A stretch of 39,541 nucleotides of DNA, taken from assembly GCF_012273655.1 (NCBI RefSeq), contig NZ_JAAWWP010000038.1, positions 1 to 39,541 of the forward strand. The letters are read 5' to 3'. The notes below the pieces were generated by a model. It had not been told where the DNA came from, searched no databases, and was given only the letters and a program-made list of their open reading frames with translations. How positions within the stretch are numbered: position 1 is the first letter of the stretch; each line of letters starts with the position of its first letter. Below, piece after piece: positions 16,548 to 24,074 of this stretch. The position numbers and the translations under genes were made by a program. This stretch comes from Streptomyces physcomitrii (GTDB taxonomy: Bacteria; Actinomycetota; Actinomycetes; Streptomycetales; Streptomycetaceae).

Positions 16548-16754
16548 ATGCCGTCCATGACCACGAGCAAGGTCAGCCGATGGGATCAGCACGGACGGGA
16601 ACACACCGTCCACGTCAGCAAGTCGGGCGTCCAGCGCGCCCTGCGCTGCGCGACCTGCGACTGGCAGAAGAAGGCCCAGTTCCTGCCCTGGCTGAAGGCC
16701 GAGGAACACCTCGCCGAGGCGCACCAGGCGACCGTCGACCCGGCGGAGGACTGA
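16548..16754 (+). CDS. small protein with C-x2-C / H-x4-H zinc-finger-like motif
   Basis: A 68-residue protein preceded by AGGAGG 5 bp before the ATG at 16548 (an in-frame ATG at 16557 is an alternative). The first half, RWDQHGREHTVHVSKSGVQR, looks like two beta strands. The second half has RCATCDWQKKAQFLPWLKAE followed by EHLAEAH. The Cys pair and the His-x4-His pair are spaced like a small zinc finger with a helix, so a zinc- or nucleic-acid-binding role is possible. No partner gene is evident, and it lies between glyS and the nuclease gene behind a terminator. Proteins of this type are common unnamed Streptomyces hypotheticals. Confidence 0.75.
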   Translation: MPSMTTSKVSRWDQHGREHTVHVSKSGVQRALRCATCDWQKKAQFLPWLKAEEHLAEAHQATVDPAED

Positions 16755-17041
16755 ACCGCCGCCGGGTCCTTCCGTCTGCGCGCCTTCCTGGGCAAACGCC
16801 CTCGGTTTCCCGGAGCTTTCGGCGGGCGCCCCGTCTGTTTCCGGCGGGTGTACGGCGGCCGGCGCGCGCCGGACCTGGGTGGGAATAGCCGGGTCTACGC
16901 GCGGCCACCTGCTGTGATGCCCTTGTGTCCAAGTGCGGGCGCTGGCAGGCTTCTTGCGTCCGGCTGCCTGCCGGTCCGGTATGTGCCACCCCCCCACCTT
17001 CCGTGTGGCAGGTACCGCCCCCCGGGGAGAGGAATTCTTCC

Positions 17042-17866
17042 GTGGACAAGTCACGTATATCGCGCGGCGCTCTCATCGCCGCCCTGGCGCTCGCCGCGGC
17101 CACCGCCGGCCAGGCGCCCTCCTTCGGCCTCACGCCCGCCGAACGCGGTGCGGACGGCCCGCGGTCGGCCGTCACCGCCTACGACGACACGTACTACGAG
17201 GGCGCGATCGGCAAGACCGGCGAGGAGCTCAAGGGCGCCCTGCACACCATCATCAGCGAGCAGACCAAGCTCAGCTACGACGAGGTCTGGGACGCCCTCA
17301 AGGTCACCGACGAGGACCCGGACAACTCCAGCAATGTCGTCCTGCTCTACAGCGGGCGCTCGCAGAGCAAGGACTCCAACGGCGGCAACCCCGACGACTG
17401 GAACCGCGAGCACGTCTGGGCCAAGAGCCACGGCGACTTCGGCACCGCGACCGGTCCGGGCACCGATGTGCACCACCTGCGCCCCGAGGACGTCTCGGTC
17501 AACAGCGTCCGCGGCAACAAGGACTTCGACAACGGCGGCAGCGCCGTCGACGAGGCGCCCGGCAGCCTCACCGACGACGACTCCTTCGAGCCCCGCGACG
17601 AGGTCAAGGGCGACGTCGCCCGGATGATCCTCTACATGGCCGTCCGCTACGACGGCGACGACGGCTTCGCCGACCTGGAGCCCAACGACCAGGTCGACAA
17701 CGGCTCGGCGCCCAACATCGGCAAGCTCTCCGTCCTCAAGCAGTGGAGCGACGAGGACCCGCCGGACGCCTTCGAGCAGAACCGGAACCAGGTCATCTTC
17801 GACCAGTTCCAGCACAACAGGAACCCGTTCGTCGACCACCCGGAGTGGGTCGAGTCGATCTGGTAG
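17042..17866 (+). CDS. secreted endonuclease I (EndA/NucM family)
   Basis: A 274-residue exported nuclease that should degrade DNA outside the cell. The GTG start has GGAGAGGA 8 bp upstream and opens a signal peptide (KSRISRGALIAALALAAATA). The mature protein carries the endonuclease I core: WNREHVWAKSHGDFG with the catalytic His, then DVHHLRPEDVSVNSVRGNKD, and later DVARMILYMAVRYDG. The His and Asn/Asp residues in the first two motifs form the beta-beta-alpha metal centre of the family. The 287-bp region upstream shows no other gene. It is convergent with the TetR gene across a strong terminator. Likely roles are nutrient or phosphate scavenging. Confidence 0.9.
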   Translation: MDKSRISRGALIAALALAAATAGQAPSFGLTPAERGADGPRSAVTAYDDTYYEGAIGKTGEELKGALHTIISEQTKLSYDEVWDALKVTDEDPDNSSNVVLLYSGRSQSKDSNGGNPDDWNREHVWAKSHGDFGTATGPGTDVHHLRPEDVSVNSVRGNKDFDNGGSAVDEAPGSLTDDDSFEPRDEVKGDVARMILYMAVRYDGDDGFADLEPNDQVDNGSAPNIGKLSVLKQWSDEDPPDAFEQNRNQVIFDQFQHNRNPFVDHPEWVESIW

Positions 17867-17898
17867 CCCGCCGGGCAGCAGTCCGTCCGGCTGCTGTA

Positions 17899-17956
17899 CC
17901 GCCGAGCCCCGGAGCGCGCCACCCCTCGCGGTGGTGGTGTCTCCGGGGCTCGGCGG
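17899..17956. terminator. bidirectional terminator, nuclease/TetR
   Basis: A perfect 16-bp stem, CCGCCGAGCCCCGGAG (17899-17914) with CTCCGGGGCTCGGCGG (17941-17956). The 26-base loop can form a smaller CCACC/GGTGG stem. The right arm is followed by CTTCTCC. Confidence 0.85.
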
Positions 17957-17994
17957 CTTCTCCAGGAGCGCCCGCCGCGAAAGAAGGCGCCGGC

Positions 17995-18594
17995 TCAGGA
18001 GGGGACGGTGACGCCCAGCAGGACCAGGTCGAGCACGGCCGAGAACTCCGTCTCGATCCCGGAGCGGTGCCAGCCGGCCGCGTGCTTCGGGTCGTGGAAG
18101 GGTGCCGTGGCGTCGAAGACCGCGCGGGCGCTGATCGACGGATCCGGGTGCGGATAGCGGAACTCGCCGCGGGCCACGCCCTGTTCGAGGATCTCCTCGA
18201 TCTGGCCGACCAGCTCCCCGATGTGCTCCTCGACCACCTGGCTGTGCTCGCCGAGCAGCCCCTCGTACGTCGCGAAGAGCTGCGGATCCTCGCCCGCCTT
18301 GCGGCGCTTGGCCGCGAAGAGCGCGGAGAGCCAGCGCCGCAGCTTGTCCGGCGCGCTCTCCCCGCCCTCCTGGACGATCAGCACGAGGGCGCCCGAGGCG
18401 TTCTTCAGCCAGCGCCGGGTCACCGCCTCGCGCAGCTCCGCCTTGGTGCGGAAGTGGCGGTAGACGGTGCCGTGACTCACGCCGAGGGCACGGGCGACGT
18501 CCATCACGGTGGCCCTGGACGCGCCGTGCGTGCGCAGCACTTCCTCGGTCTCCTGCAGAATGCGCTCGGCGGTCAGCGCTGCGGGCTTCGTCAT
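17995..18594 (-). CDS. TetR-family transcriptional regulator
   Basis: A 199-residue one-component regulator. The helix-turn-helix is at about 25-48 (TVMDVARALGVSHGTVYRHF) after AERILQETEEVLRTHGASR. The remainder is a helical ligand-binding domain with a segment YRRC-free and rich in Glu/Leu. The ATG at 18594 was chosen because TACGGT ends 6 bp before it, which suits a leaderless start; upstream residues are non-conserved. It begins 25 bp after the aldo/keto reductase stop on the same strand, so it is either co-transcribed with that gene or read from its own promoter. It may control the reductase through the inverted repeat at 19709-19742. That pairing is inference. Confidence 0.88.
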   Translation of the reverse strand: MTKPAALTAERILQETEEVLRTHGASRATVMDVARALGVSHGTVYRHFRTKAELREAVTRRWLKNASGALVLIVQEGGESAPDKLRRWLSALFAAKRRKAGEDPQLFATYEGLLGEHSQVVEEHIGELVGQIEEILEQGVARGEFRYPHPDPSISARAVFDATAPFHDPKHAAGWHRSGIETEFSAVLDLVLLGVTVPS

Positions 18595-18619
18595 GGACGA
18601 ACCGTACCCGGCGCCTCTG

Positions 18620-19636
18620 TCAGCGCTCACTGTCGAGGTGGGCCATCTGCGGCTCGGGGTAGCGGTCGCCCGCCGCGGCGCCGGGCGGCACCGCCTTCTC
18701 GATCGCCGCGAGGTCCGCCTCGTCGAGCCGTACGTCCAGGGCGCCGAGCGCCTCCGCGAGACGGGTCCGGGTGCGGGCGCCGATCAGCGGCACGATGTCC
18801 TGCCCGCGCGAGAGCACCCAGGCGATCGCCGTCTGCGCGACGCTCACGCCCTTGCCCTCGGCCACCGTGCGCAGCGCCTCCACCAGCTCCAGGTTGTGCT
18901 GGAGGTTCTCGCCCTGGAACCGCGGGCTGTGCGCCCGGAAGTCGGTCGCCGACAGCTCCCGGTCGCGGCTGAAGTGGCCGGAGATCAGCCCGCGGGAGAG
19001 CACACCGTAGGCGGTGACGCCGATGCCGAGCTCCCGGGTGGTGGGCAGGATCCGCTCCTCCGGCCCGCGTGAGATCAGCGAGTACTCGATCTGCAGATCG
19101 GAGATGGGCGCGGTGGCCGCGGCCCGCCGGATCGTCTCGGCCCCCACCTCGGAGAGGCCGATGTGCCGTACGTGTCCCGCCTCGACCAGCTCCGCGACGG
19201 CGCCGACGGTCTCCTCGATCGGGACGTCCGGGTCGAGCCGGGCCAGCCGGTAGACGTCGATGTGGTCGACGCCGAGCCGCTGGAGCGAGTAGGCCGCGAA
19301 GTTCTTCACCGCGGCCGGGCGCCCGTCGTAGCCGGTCCAGCCGCCGTCCGGGTCGCGGAGGGCGCCGAACTTGACGCTGGTCAGGGCGCGTTCGCGCAGG
19401 GCCGGGGGAGCGGTGCGCAGGGCCTCGCCGACCAGCAGCTCGTTGTGGCCCATGGCGTAGAAGTCGCCGGTGTCCAGGAGGGTGACCCCGGCGTCCAGCG
19501 CGGCGTGCACGGTGGCGAGGGACTCGCCCCGGTCGGCGTCGTCGTACAGGGCGGACATGCCCATGCAGCCGAGGCCGAGGGGGAAGACCTGGGGGCCGGC
19601 GGAGCCGAGGGGGCGGAGGGGGGTGGGGGAGGTCAT
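18620..19636 (-). CDS. aldo/keto reductase
   Basis: A 338-residue NADPH-dependent TIM-barrel oxidoreductase. Family elements are LGLGCMGMSALY, LLDTGDFYAMGHNE with catalytic Asp55 and Tyr60, and TSVKFG with Lys89. NADP contacts are expected in the late GARTRTRLAEALGAL segment. The position usually held by the catalytic His reads DVYRLARLDP, with Ala132 where His is expected. This YR.ARLDP form is recalled from a subgroup of bacterial reductases, so it is probably not a defect. ATG at 19636 has GGAAAGG about 9 bp upstream. A TetR gene follows, and a palindromic repeat cluster lies 70-130 bp upstream. Substrate unknown. Confidence 0.9.
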   Translation of the reverse strand: MTSPTPLRPLGSAGPQVFPLGLGCMGMSALYDDADRGESLATVHAALDAGVTLLDTGDFYAMGHNELLVGEALRTAPPALRERALTSVKFGALRDPDGGWTGYDGRPAAVKNFAAYSLQRLGVDHIDVYRLARLDPDVPIEETVGAVAELVEAGHVRHIGLSEVGAETIRRAAATAPISDLQIEYSLISRGPEERILPTTRELGIGVTAYGVLSRGLISGHFSRDRELSATDFRAHSPRFQGENLQHNLELVEALRTVAEGKGVSVAQTAIAWVLSRGQDIVPLIGARTRTRLAEALGALDVRLDEADLAAIEKAVPPGAAAGDRYPEPQMAHLDSER

Positions 19637-19708
19637 GGGGAGGGGCCTTTCCGGTCAAGGGGTGGTGGGAGGGGTGGGGAGGGGTCGGGACGGTGTCAAC
19701 CTTGGCAT

Positions 19709-19764
19709 AACAGATGACAGATTTCAATATCTGTCATCTGTTATCTGTCAGCTGTCACTCGTCA
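19709..19764. promoter_or_regulatory. 14-bp perfect inverted repeat plus heptad direct repeats
   Basis: AACAGATGACAGAT (19709-19722) is perfectly inverted as ATCTGTCATCTGTT (19729-19742) around TTCAAT. From 19730 the right arm continues as 7-bp tandem units: TCTGTCA, TCTGTTA, TCTGTCA, GCTGTCA, then a weaker CTCGTCA. It is AT-richer than its surroundings and lies upstream of the reductase. It is a probable operator, best guess for the neighbouring TetR protein. Confidence 0.65.
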
Positions 19765-20050
19765 TCGACCTCGCCTGGGGAGATCCCTACCGCGTCCTCG
19801 TGTCCCGTCCACGCGCTCTTGGGCCCCCTCCTCGCGTCCTAAGGCCGTGTCCTTACGTCCTCAGGCCGCGTCCACGCGCCCTCAGGTCTCCGTGTCCTCG
19901 CGTCCTCGCCCAGGTCCCTGTGTCCCCGCGCCCCCTCCCGGCCCCAACTCCCCACTCCCGTCCCGCTGCCCCCGGATCCGCCCGAGTCCCCAACTCCCGC
20001 ATGGGCGTCACCCCTTACCTCTCACCACCTCACCCGGTCACCTCACCCCC
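19765..20050. other. gene-free pyrimidine-rich spacer
   Basis: About 285 bp with no convincing gene on either strand. The plus strand is C/T-rich with loosely repeated CGCGTCCTCG, CGCGTCCTAAG, ACGTCCTCAG and similar 9-12 base units (19791-19920), then CCCCTCACC-type repeats up to the end of the MFS gene. It separates the 3-prime end of one minus-strand gene from the regulatory region of another. Confidence 0.5.
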
Positions 20051-21481
20051 TCACCCCACCTCCCGAGGCAGCCGCAAGCTCAGCCCCACGGTCAGGGCGA
20101 TCCCCGCCAGCTGGGCGCCCAGGGTCACGAGCAGGGCGTCGCGCATGCCCATGCCGGGGATCAGGGAGAGGAAGAGCGAGCCCAGGGTGGCGACGCCGAG
20201 GGAGAGGGCGGACTGCTGGGTCGTGATCATCACGCCGCTGCCGACACCGGCCCGCGCCGCGGGTACCTCGGCGAGGATGACCCGGAAGAGTACGGGCAGT
20301 TGGAGCGCCTGGCCCATGCCCGCCACCGCCGCGCCGGGCAGCAGGGTCAGCAGGTCCAGGTCGGGCCACTGGCTGAGGGCGGCCAGCGCGAGGAGGCCGA
20401 CGCCCAGGGCCTGTATGAGCCCGCCCGCGGTCACCACCCGGGTGCCGTACCGGGTGACCAGGCGCGGTCCGGCGAGCGAGGTGAAGAAGAAGACGACCGC
20501 CATGGGGGCGAGGGCCAGGCCCGCCTGGACCGGGCCCAGCTCCGCGCCCTCCTGGAGGGCGACCGCGATGACGAACATGAAGCCGCTGAAGCCGATGGAG
20601 AAGGGCACCAGCATCACCAGTCCGCGCCGCAGGGCCACCAGCCGGAAGAGGCTGGGCGGGACCAGCGGCGTGCGGCCGAGCCGGTCCGCGCGCCGCTCGA
20701 CCCGGTAGAAGGCCCAGGCGGTGAGCGGGAAGGCGGCCAGCGCGAGCCAGGTCCACAGCGGCCAGCCCGCGGCGCGGCCCTCGGTCAGCGGTGCGAGCAG
20801 GGCGAGCAGGGCCGCGCCGAGCAGCAGGGTGCCGGGTATGTCCACCGGTTCGGGGTGTGCGGAGCGCGTCTCGGGGACGGTCCGGGCGGCGAGGAGGAGG
20901 CCGAACAGGGCGACCGGCACATTGACCAGGAAGACGGCCCGCCAGCCGGTTCCGGCGAGGTCGGCGGCGACGAGGACGCCGCCGAGTATCTGCCCGGCGA
21001 CCATGGAGAGCCCGGCGGTAGCCCCGTACATGCTCATGGCGCGGGCGCGCTTGTGGCCGGTGGTCGAGGACTGGATGGTGGCGAGGACCTGCGGCAGCAT
21101 CAGGGCCGAGGCCGCGCCCTGGGCGACGCGGGCGGCGACCAGGCTCCAGGCGTCGGGGGCGAGCCCGCACGCCAGTGAGGTGAGGCCGAAGGCCCCCATG
21201 CCGAACAGGAAGAGCCTGCGGCGGCCGAAGAGGTCGCCGAGCCGGCCGCCGAGCACGAGCAGGACCGCGTAGGCGAGTCCGTATCCGGCGACGACCAGTT
21301 CGAGGAGGGCCTCGCCGGCGGACAGGTCGTGCTCGATGGTGGGCAGGGCGACGTTGACGATGAAGAAGTCGATCAGCGGAAGGGCCGCGCCGAGCAGCAG
21401 GGTGATCAGCCCGGCCTCGCTCAGCCCGGGAGCGGGCGGGGCGGTGCGGAGGGGTGCCTGGAGTGTTCCGGTTTTGCTCAC
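20051..21481 (-). CDS. MFS drug:proton antiporter, DHA2 type
   Basis: A 476-residue membrane exporter of the EmrB/QacA-like DHA2 group with about 14 hydrophobic spans. Visible landmarks are LPLIDFFIVNVALPTIEHDL in the first span, GRLGDLFGRRRLFLFG (motif A) and AARVAQGAASALMLPQVLA with the motif-C-like region after it. GTG at 21481 is chosen because the conserved membrane part begins soon after; GAGGAG lies just upstream at short spacing. It is divergent from an XRE/MmyB-type regulator gene with an inverted repeat between, which suggests local control. Likely role: efflux of a toxic small molecule or self-made metabolite; substrate unknown. Confidence 0.9.
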   Translation of the reverse strand: MSKTGTLQAPLRTAPPAPGLSEAGLITLLLGAALPLIDFFIVNVALPTIEHDLSAGEALLELVVAGYGLAYAVLLVLGGRLGDLFGRRRLFLFGMGAFGLTSLACGLAPDAWSLVAARVAQGAASALMLPQVLATIQSSTTGHKRARAMSMYGATAGLSMVAGQILGGVLVAADLAGTGWRAVFLVNVPVALFGLLLAARTVPETRSAHPEPVDIPGTLLLGAALLALLAPLTEGRAAGWPLWTWLALAAFPLTAWAFYRVERRADRLGRTPLVPPSLFRLVALRRGLVMLVPFSIGFSGFMFVIAVALQEGAELGPVQAGLALAPMAVVFFFTSLAGPRLVTRYGTRVVTAGGLIQALGVGLLALAALSQWPDLDLLTLLPGAAVAGMGQALQLPVLFRVILAEVPAARAGVGSGVMITTQQSALSLGVATLGSLFLSLIPGMGMRDALLVTLGAQLAGIALTVGLSLRLPREVG

Positions 21482-21510
21482 GCTCCTCAGCGTGGGGCCT
21501 CGCACAGCCG

Positions 21511-21538
21511 GGTACCAGAGACTCCTTATCCTGGTATC
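21511..21538. promoter_or_regulatory. inverted repeat TACCAG-N12-CTGGTA
   Basis: TACCAG (21513-21518) and CTGGTA (21531-21536) are perfectly inverted within the 101-bp divergent region. A related GTACCTGG follows at 21543. On the minus strand TTGCCA (21553-21548) with GATAAG 17 bp on is a possible MFS promoter straddling the repeat. Likely operator of the adjacent XRE regulator. Confidence 0.45.
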
Positions 21539-21582
21539 GGCAGTACCTGGCAACAGTTTCGGGGATCCGGCAGGCTGGTCCC

Positions 21583-22575
21583 ATGACGACCACGGCACGG
21601 CGGTCGGCCCCCGCCGGGACTGCTTCCCCCGGCGACCCGGCCCGCTCCACCCCCGCACTCGCACCCGCCCCGGCGCCCGCCCTGGGCGACGCCTCCGCAC
21701 CGGCCCCGGCGGCGGAGACCGACCCCGCCCCGCGCCCCGAGGCCGAGATCCGCAGGCACGAGCTGGCGGCCTTCCTGCGCAGCCGCCGCGAGCGCATCAG
21801 TCCGGAGCAGGTCGGCCTTCCCCGGGGCCGCCGCCGTCGTACGCCAGGACTGCGCCGCGAGGAGGTCGCGCAGCTCTCCGCGGTCGGCGTCACCTGGTAC
21901 ACCTGGCTGGAACAGGCCCGCGACATCCAGGTCTCGGCGCAGGTGCTCGACGCGCTGGCCCGCACCCTGCTGCTCGACGCGACCGAGCGGGGCCATCTGT
22001 TCGCCCTCGCCGCGGTCGTCGACCCGGCGCCGGGCACGCCCTGCCCCTCGGTGACCCCGGCCCTGCGCCTGCTCCTCGAACAGCTGGAGCCGGTCCCCGC
22101 CTGCATACAGAACAGCCGGTACGACATCCTCGCCTACAACCGCACCTACGGGCGCCTGCTCTGCGACCTGGACCGCATACCCCCCGAGGACCGCAACTGC
22201 ATGGTGCTCTGCTTCACCAACGAGGAGTGGCGCTCCTCCCTGGTGCTCGCGGAGGAGACGAGCCGGGTGATGGCCGCGAAGTTCCGGGTGTCGATGGCGG
22301 GGCATCTCGCCGAGCCCGCCTGGAAGGTGCTGCTCCACCGGCTGGAGACCTCCTCGCCGGAGTTCCGCGCGGCCTGGGCGCGGCACGAGGTGGTGGGCCA
22401 GCACAGCAAGACCAAGCAGTTCCGCAACGCCCTGGTCGGGCTGGTCTCCCTGGTCCACACCGATCTGTGGCTGGGCCCCTCGGGCGGCCCGCGCATGGTG
22501 ACCTATCCGCCCGCCGACGAGGAGTCGCGTACGAAACTGGAGCGGCTTCACGCCCTGGCGGTGGCCGGGTCCTGA
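21583..22575 (+). CDS. XRE-family regulator with MmyB-like ligand-binding domain
   Basis: A 330-residue regulator. The first ~55 residues are Ala/Pro-rich and poorly constrained. The helix-turn-helix follows (LAAFLRSRRERISPEQVGLP, then RRRTPGLRREEVAQLSAVGVTWYTWLEQAR split across the domain). The C-terminal half matches the MmyB-type domain, with LLEQLEPVPACIQNSRYDIL, AYNRTYGRLL and VGQHSKTKQFRNALVGLVSL. ATG at 21583 is used; a longer in-frame start exists at 21454 but would overlap the divergent MFS gene. It lies between two exporter genes and probably controls the divergent one. Its 3-prime end overlaps the convergent second MFS gene by 28 bp. Confidence 0.9.
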   Translation: MTTTARRSAPAGTASPGDPARSTPALAPAPAPALGDASAPAPAAETDPAPRPEAEIRRHELAAFLRSRRERISPEQVGLPRGRRRRTPGLRREEVAQLSAVGVTWYTWLEQARDIQVSAQVLDALARTLLLDATERGHLFALAAVVDPAPGTPCPSVTPALRLLLEQLEPVPACIQNSRYDILAYNRTYGRLLCDLDRIPPEDRNCMVLCFTNEEWRSSLVLAEETSRVMAAKFRVSMAGHLAEPAWKVLLHRLETSSPEFRAAWARHEVVGQHSKTKQFRNALVGLVSLVHTDLWLGPSGGPRMVTYPPADEESRTKLERLHALAVAGS

Positions 22576-24011
22576 GCGGTCTCCGGCGCGGAGAGCCGCC
22601 GGGCGGTGCGCGCGGCCGTGGCGCGTGCCCAGCGGCCGCTGGTGAGCAGCCCGAAGAGCAGCACCGCGACCCCGCAGCCGGTGAGGATCCACCAGGCGGG
22701 GGTGGCCGCCGAGGCGTAACTGTCGCGGTAGGCCTGCCCGTTGCCCGCCGCCACCCCGGAGGCGAGGACGGCGCCGATGACGGCGACCCCGAGGGTCTGG
22801 CCGATCTGGCGGCTGGTGGAGGCGACCGCGGCCGCGACCCCGGCCTGGGCGCGCGGCATCCCGGAGACCGCGGTGTGCGTGATGGGCGCGTTGACGAAGC
22901 CGAAGCCGATGCCGAAGAGGACGTACCCGGCGACGAGCCCGGCGTCGGAGCGCTGCGCCCCGAAGGCCGCGAAGAGGATCCCGCTGACCGTCATGGCGAG
23001 GCCCGCGATCACCAGCGGGAGGCGGGGCCCGCGGCTGCCGACCAGCCGTCCGGAGAGCGGTCCGCAGACCAGGGTGACGGCGGCCATCGGGAGCGTCCAC
23101 AGCCCGGCGTGCAGCGCGCTGAGCCCGCGTACGTGCTGGAGGTAGAGGGTGCTCAGGAAGAGGAAGCCGGCCAGGGCGGAGAAGGCGCAGACCGCGATGA
23201 CGGTGGCACCGCTGAAGGGCGCGCTGCGGAAGAAGCGCAGGTCGATGAGGGGTTCGCGGCGGCGGGGTTCGACGTACAGGAGACCGGCGAGCGCGCCGAG
23301 GGCCAGGGCGGCGAGGCCCAGGGTGACCGGTGAGGTCCAGCCCTCGGTGGGCGCCTCGATGATCGCGTAGGTCAGGGAGCCGAGCAGCGCGATCACCAGG
23401 AGCTGGCCGAGCGGGTCCGGCCGCCGGGGCCTGGGGGCGCGGGACTCGGGGACGTAGCGCGTGGTGAGCAGCAGGGCGAGGAGGCCGACGGGGAGGTTCA
23501 GCCAGAAGATCGCGCGCCAGCCGACCGAGTCGACGAGCAGTCCGCCGACGAGCGGGCCCGCGGCCATCGAGATCCCGATCACGCCGCCCCAGACACCGAT
23601 GGCCCGGGCGCGTTCCCGGGGTTCGGTGAAGGTGTTGGTGATGATCGACATGGCGACCGGGTTGAGCATCGAGCCGCCGACGGCCTGGATCATGCGGAAG
23701 GCGACGAGGGCGGAGAGGCTCGGGGCGAGCGAGCACAGCACCGAGCCGAGGGTGAACAGCAGGAGCCCGCAGCGGAAGACCCGCCGCCGCCCGATCCGGT
23801 CGGCCGTGGAGCCCGCGAGCATCAGCAGCGAGGCGAGGACCAGGGTGTACGCGTCGATGGTCCACTGCAGTCCGGCGACATCGGCGTCCAGGTCGTCCTG
23901 GATGGCGGGCAGGGCGACATTGAGCACCGTGTTGTCGAGGCTGACGATCAGCAGGCTCAGGCAGCAGATCCCGAGGACGAGCATCCGGCGCCGGTGGGAC
24001 AGTTCGTGCAT
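22548..24011 (-). CDS. MFS drug:proton antiporter, DHA2 family (EmrB/QacA-like)
   Basis: A 487-residue exporter with about 14 hydrophobic spans. Typical sequence: LIVSLDNTVLNVALPAIQDD in span 1, GSTADRIGRRRVFRCG (motif A), FRMIQAVGGSMLNPVAMSII, and GVWGGVIGISMAAGPLVGG (motif C). The ATG at 24011 has no ribosome site, but TACTAT ends 6 bp upstream on the minus strand, which fits a leaderless message. The start region carries an inverted repeat. It is divergent from dus and convergent with the XRE regulator, overlapping it by 28 bp tail to tail. Likely a multidrug efflux pump; no cognate repressor gene is adjacent on the dus side. Confidence 0.92.
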   Translation of the reverse strand: MHELSHRRRMLVLGICCLSLLIVSLDNTVLNVALPAIQDDLDADVAGLQWTIDAYTLVLASLLMLAGSTADRIGRRRVFRCGLLLFTLGSVLCSLAPSLSALVAFRMIQAVGGSMLNPVAMSIITNTFTEPRERARAIGVWGGVIGISMAAGPLVGGLLVDSVGWRAIFWLNLPVGLLALLLTTRYVPESRAPRPRRPDPLGQLLVIALLGSLTYAIIEAPTEGWTSPVTLGLAALALGALAGLLYVEPRRREPLIDLRFFRSAPFSGATVIAVCAFSALAGFLFLSTLYLQHVRGLSALHAGLWTLPMAAVTLVCGPLSGRLVGSRGPRLPLVIAGLAMTVSGILFAAFGAQRSDAGLVAGYVLFGIGFGFVNAPITHTAVSGMPRAQAGVAAAVASTSRQIGQTLGVAVIGAVLASGVAAGNGQAYRDSYASAATPAWWILTGCGVAVLLFGLLTSGRWARATAARTARRLSAPETAQDPATARA

Positions 24012-24014
24012 CCG

Positions 24015-24037
24015 TCAATAGTACGGCTAACTAATGA
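24015..24037. promoter_or_regulatory. operator-like inverted repeat upstream of the second MFS gene
   Basis: TCAATAG (24015-24021) and CTAATGA (24031-24037) are inverted with one mismatch. On the minus strand an inner 15-mer, TAGTTAGCCGTACTA, is itself palindromic (TAGT..ACTA). It overlaps the TACTAT -10 candidate, so a bound MarR- or TetR-type repressor would shut off the gene. Confidence 0.5.
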
Positions 24038-24074
24038 CTTTGGTTCCTGGGCCCGGATACGTGAAAATGGGGGA

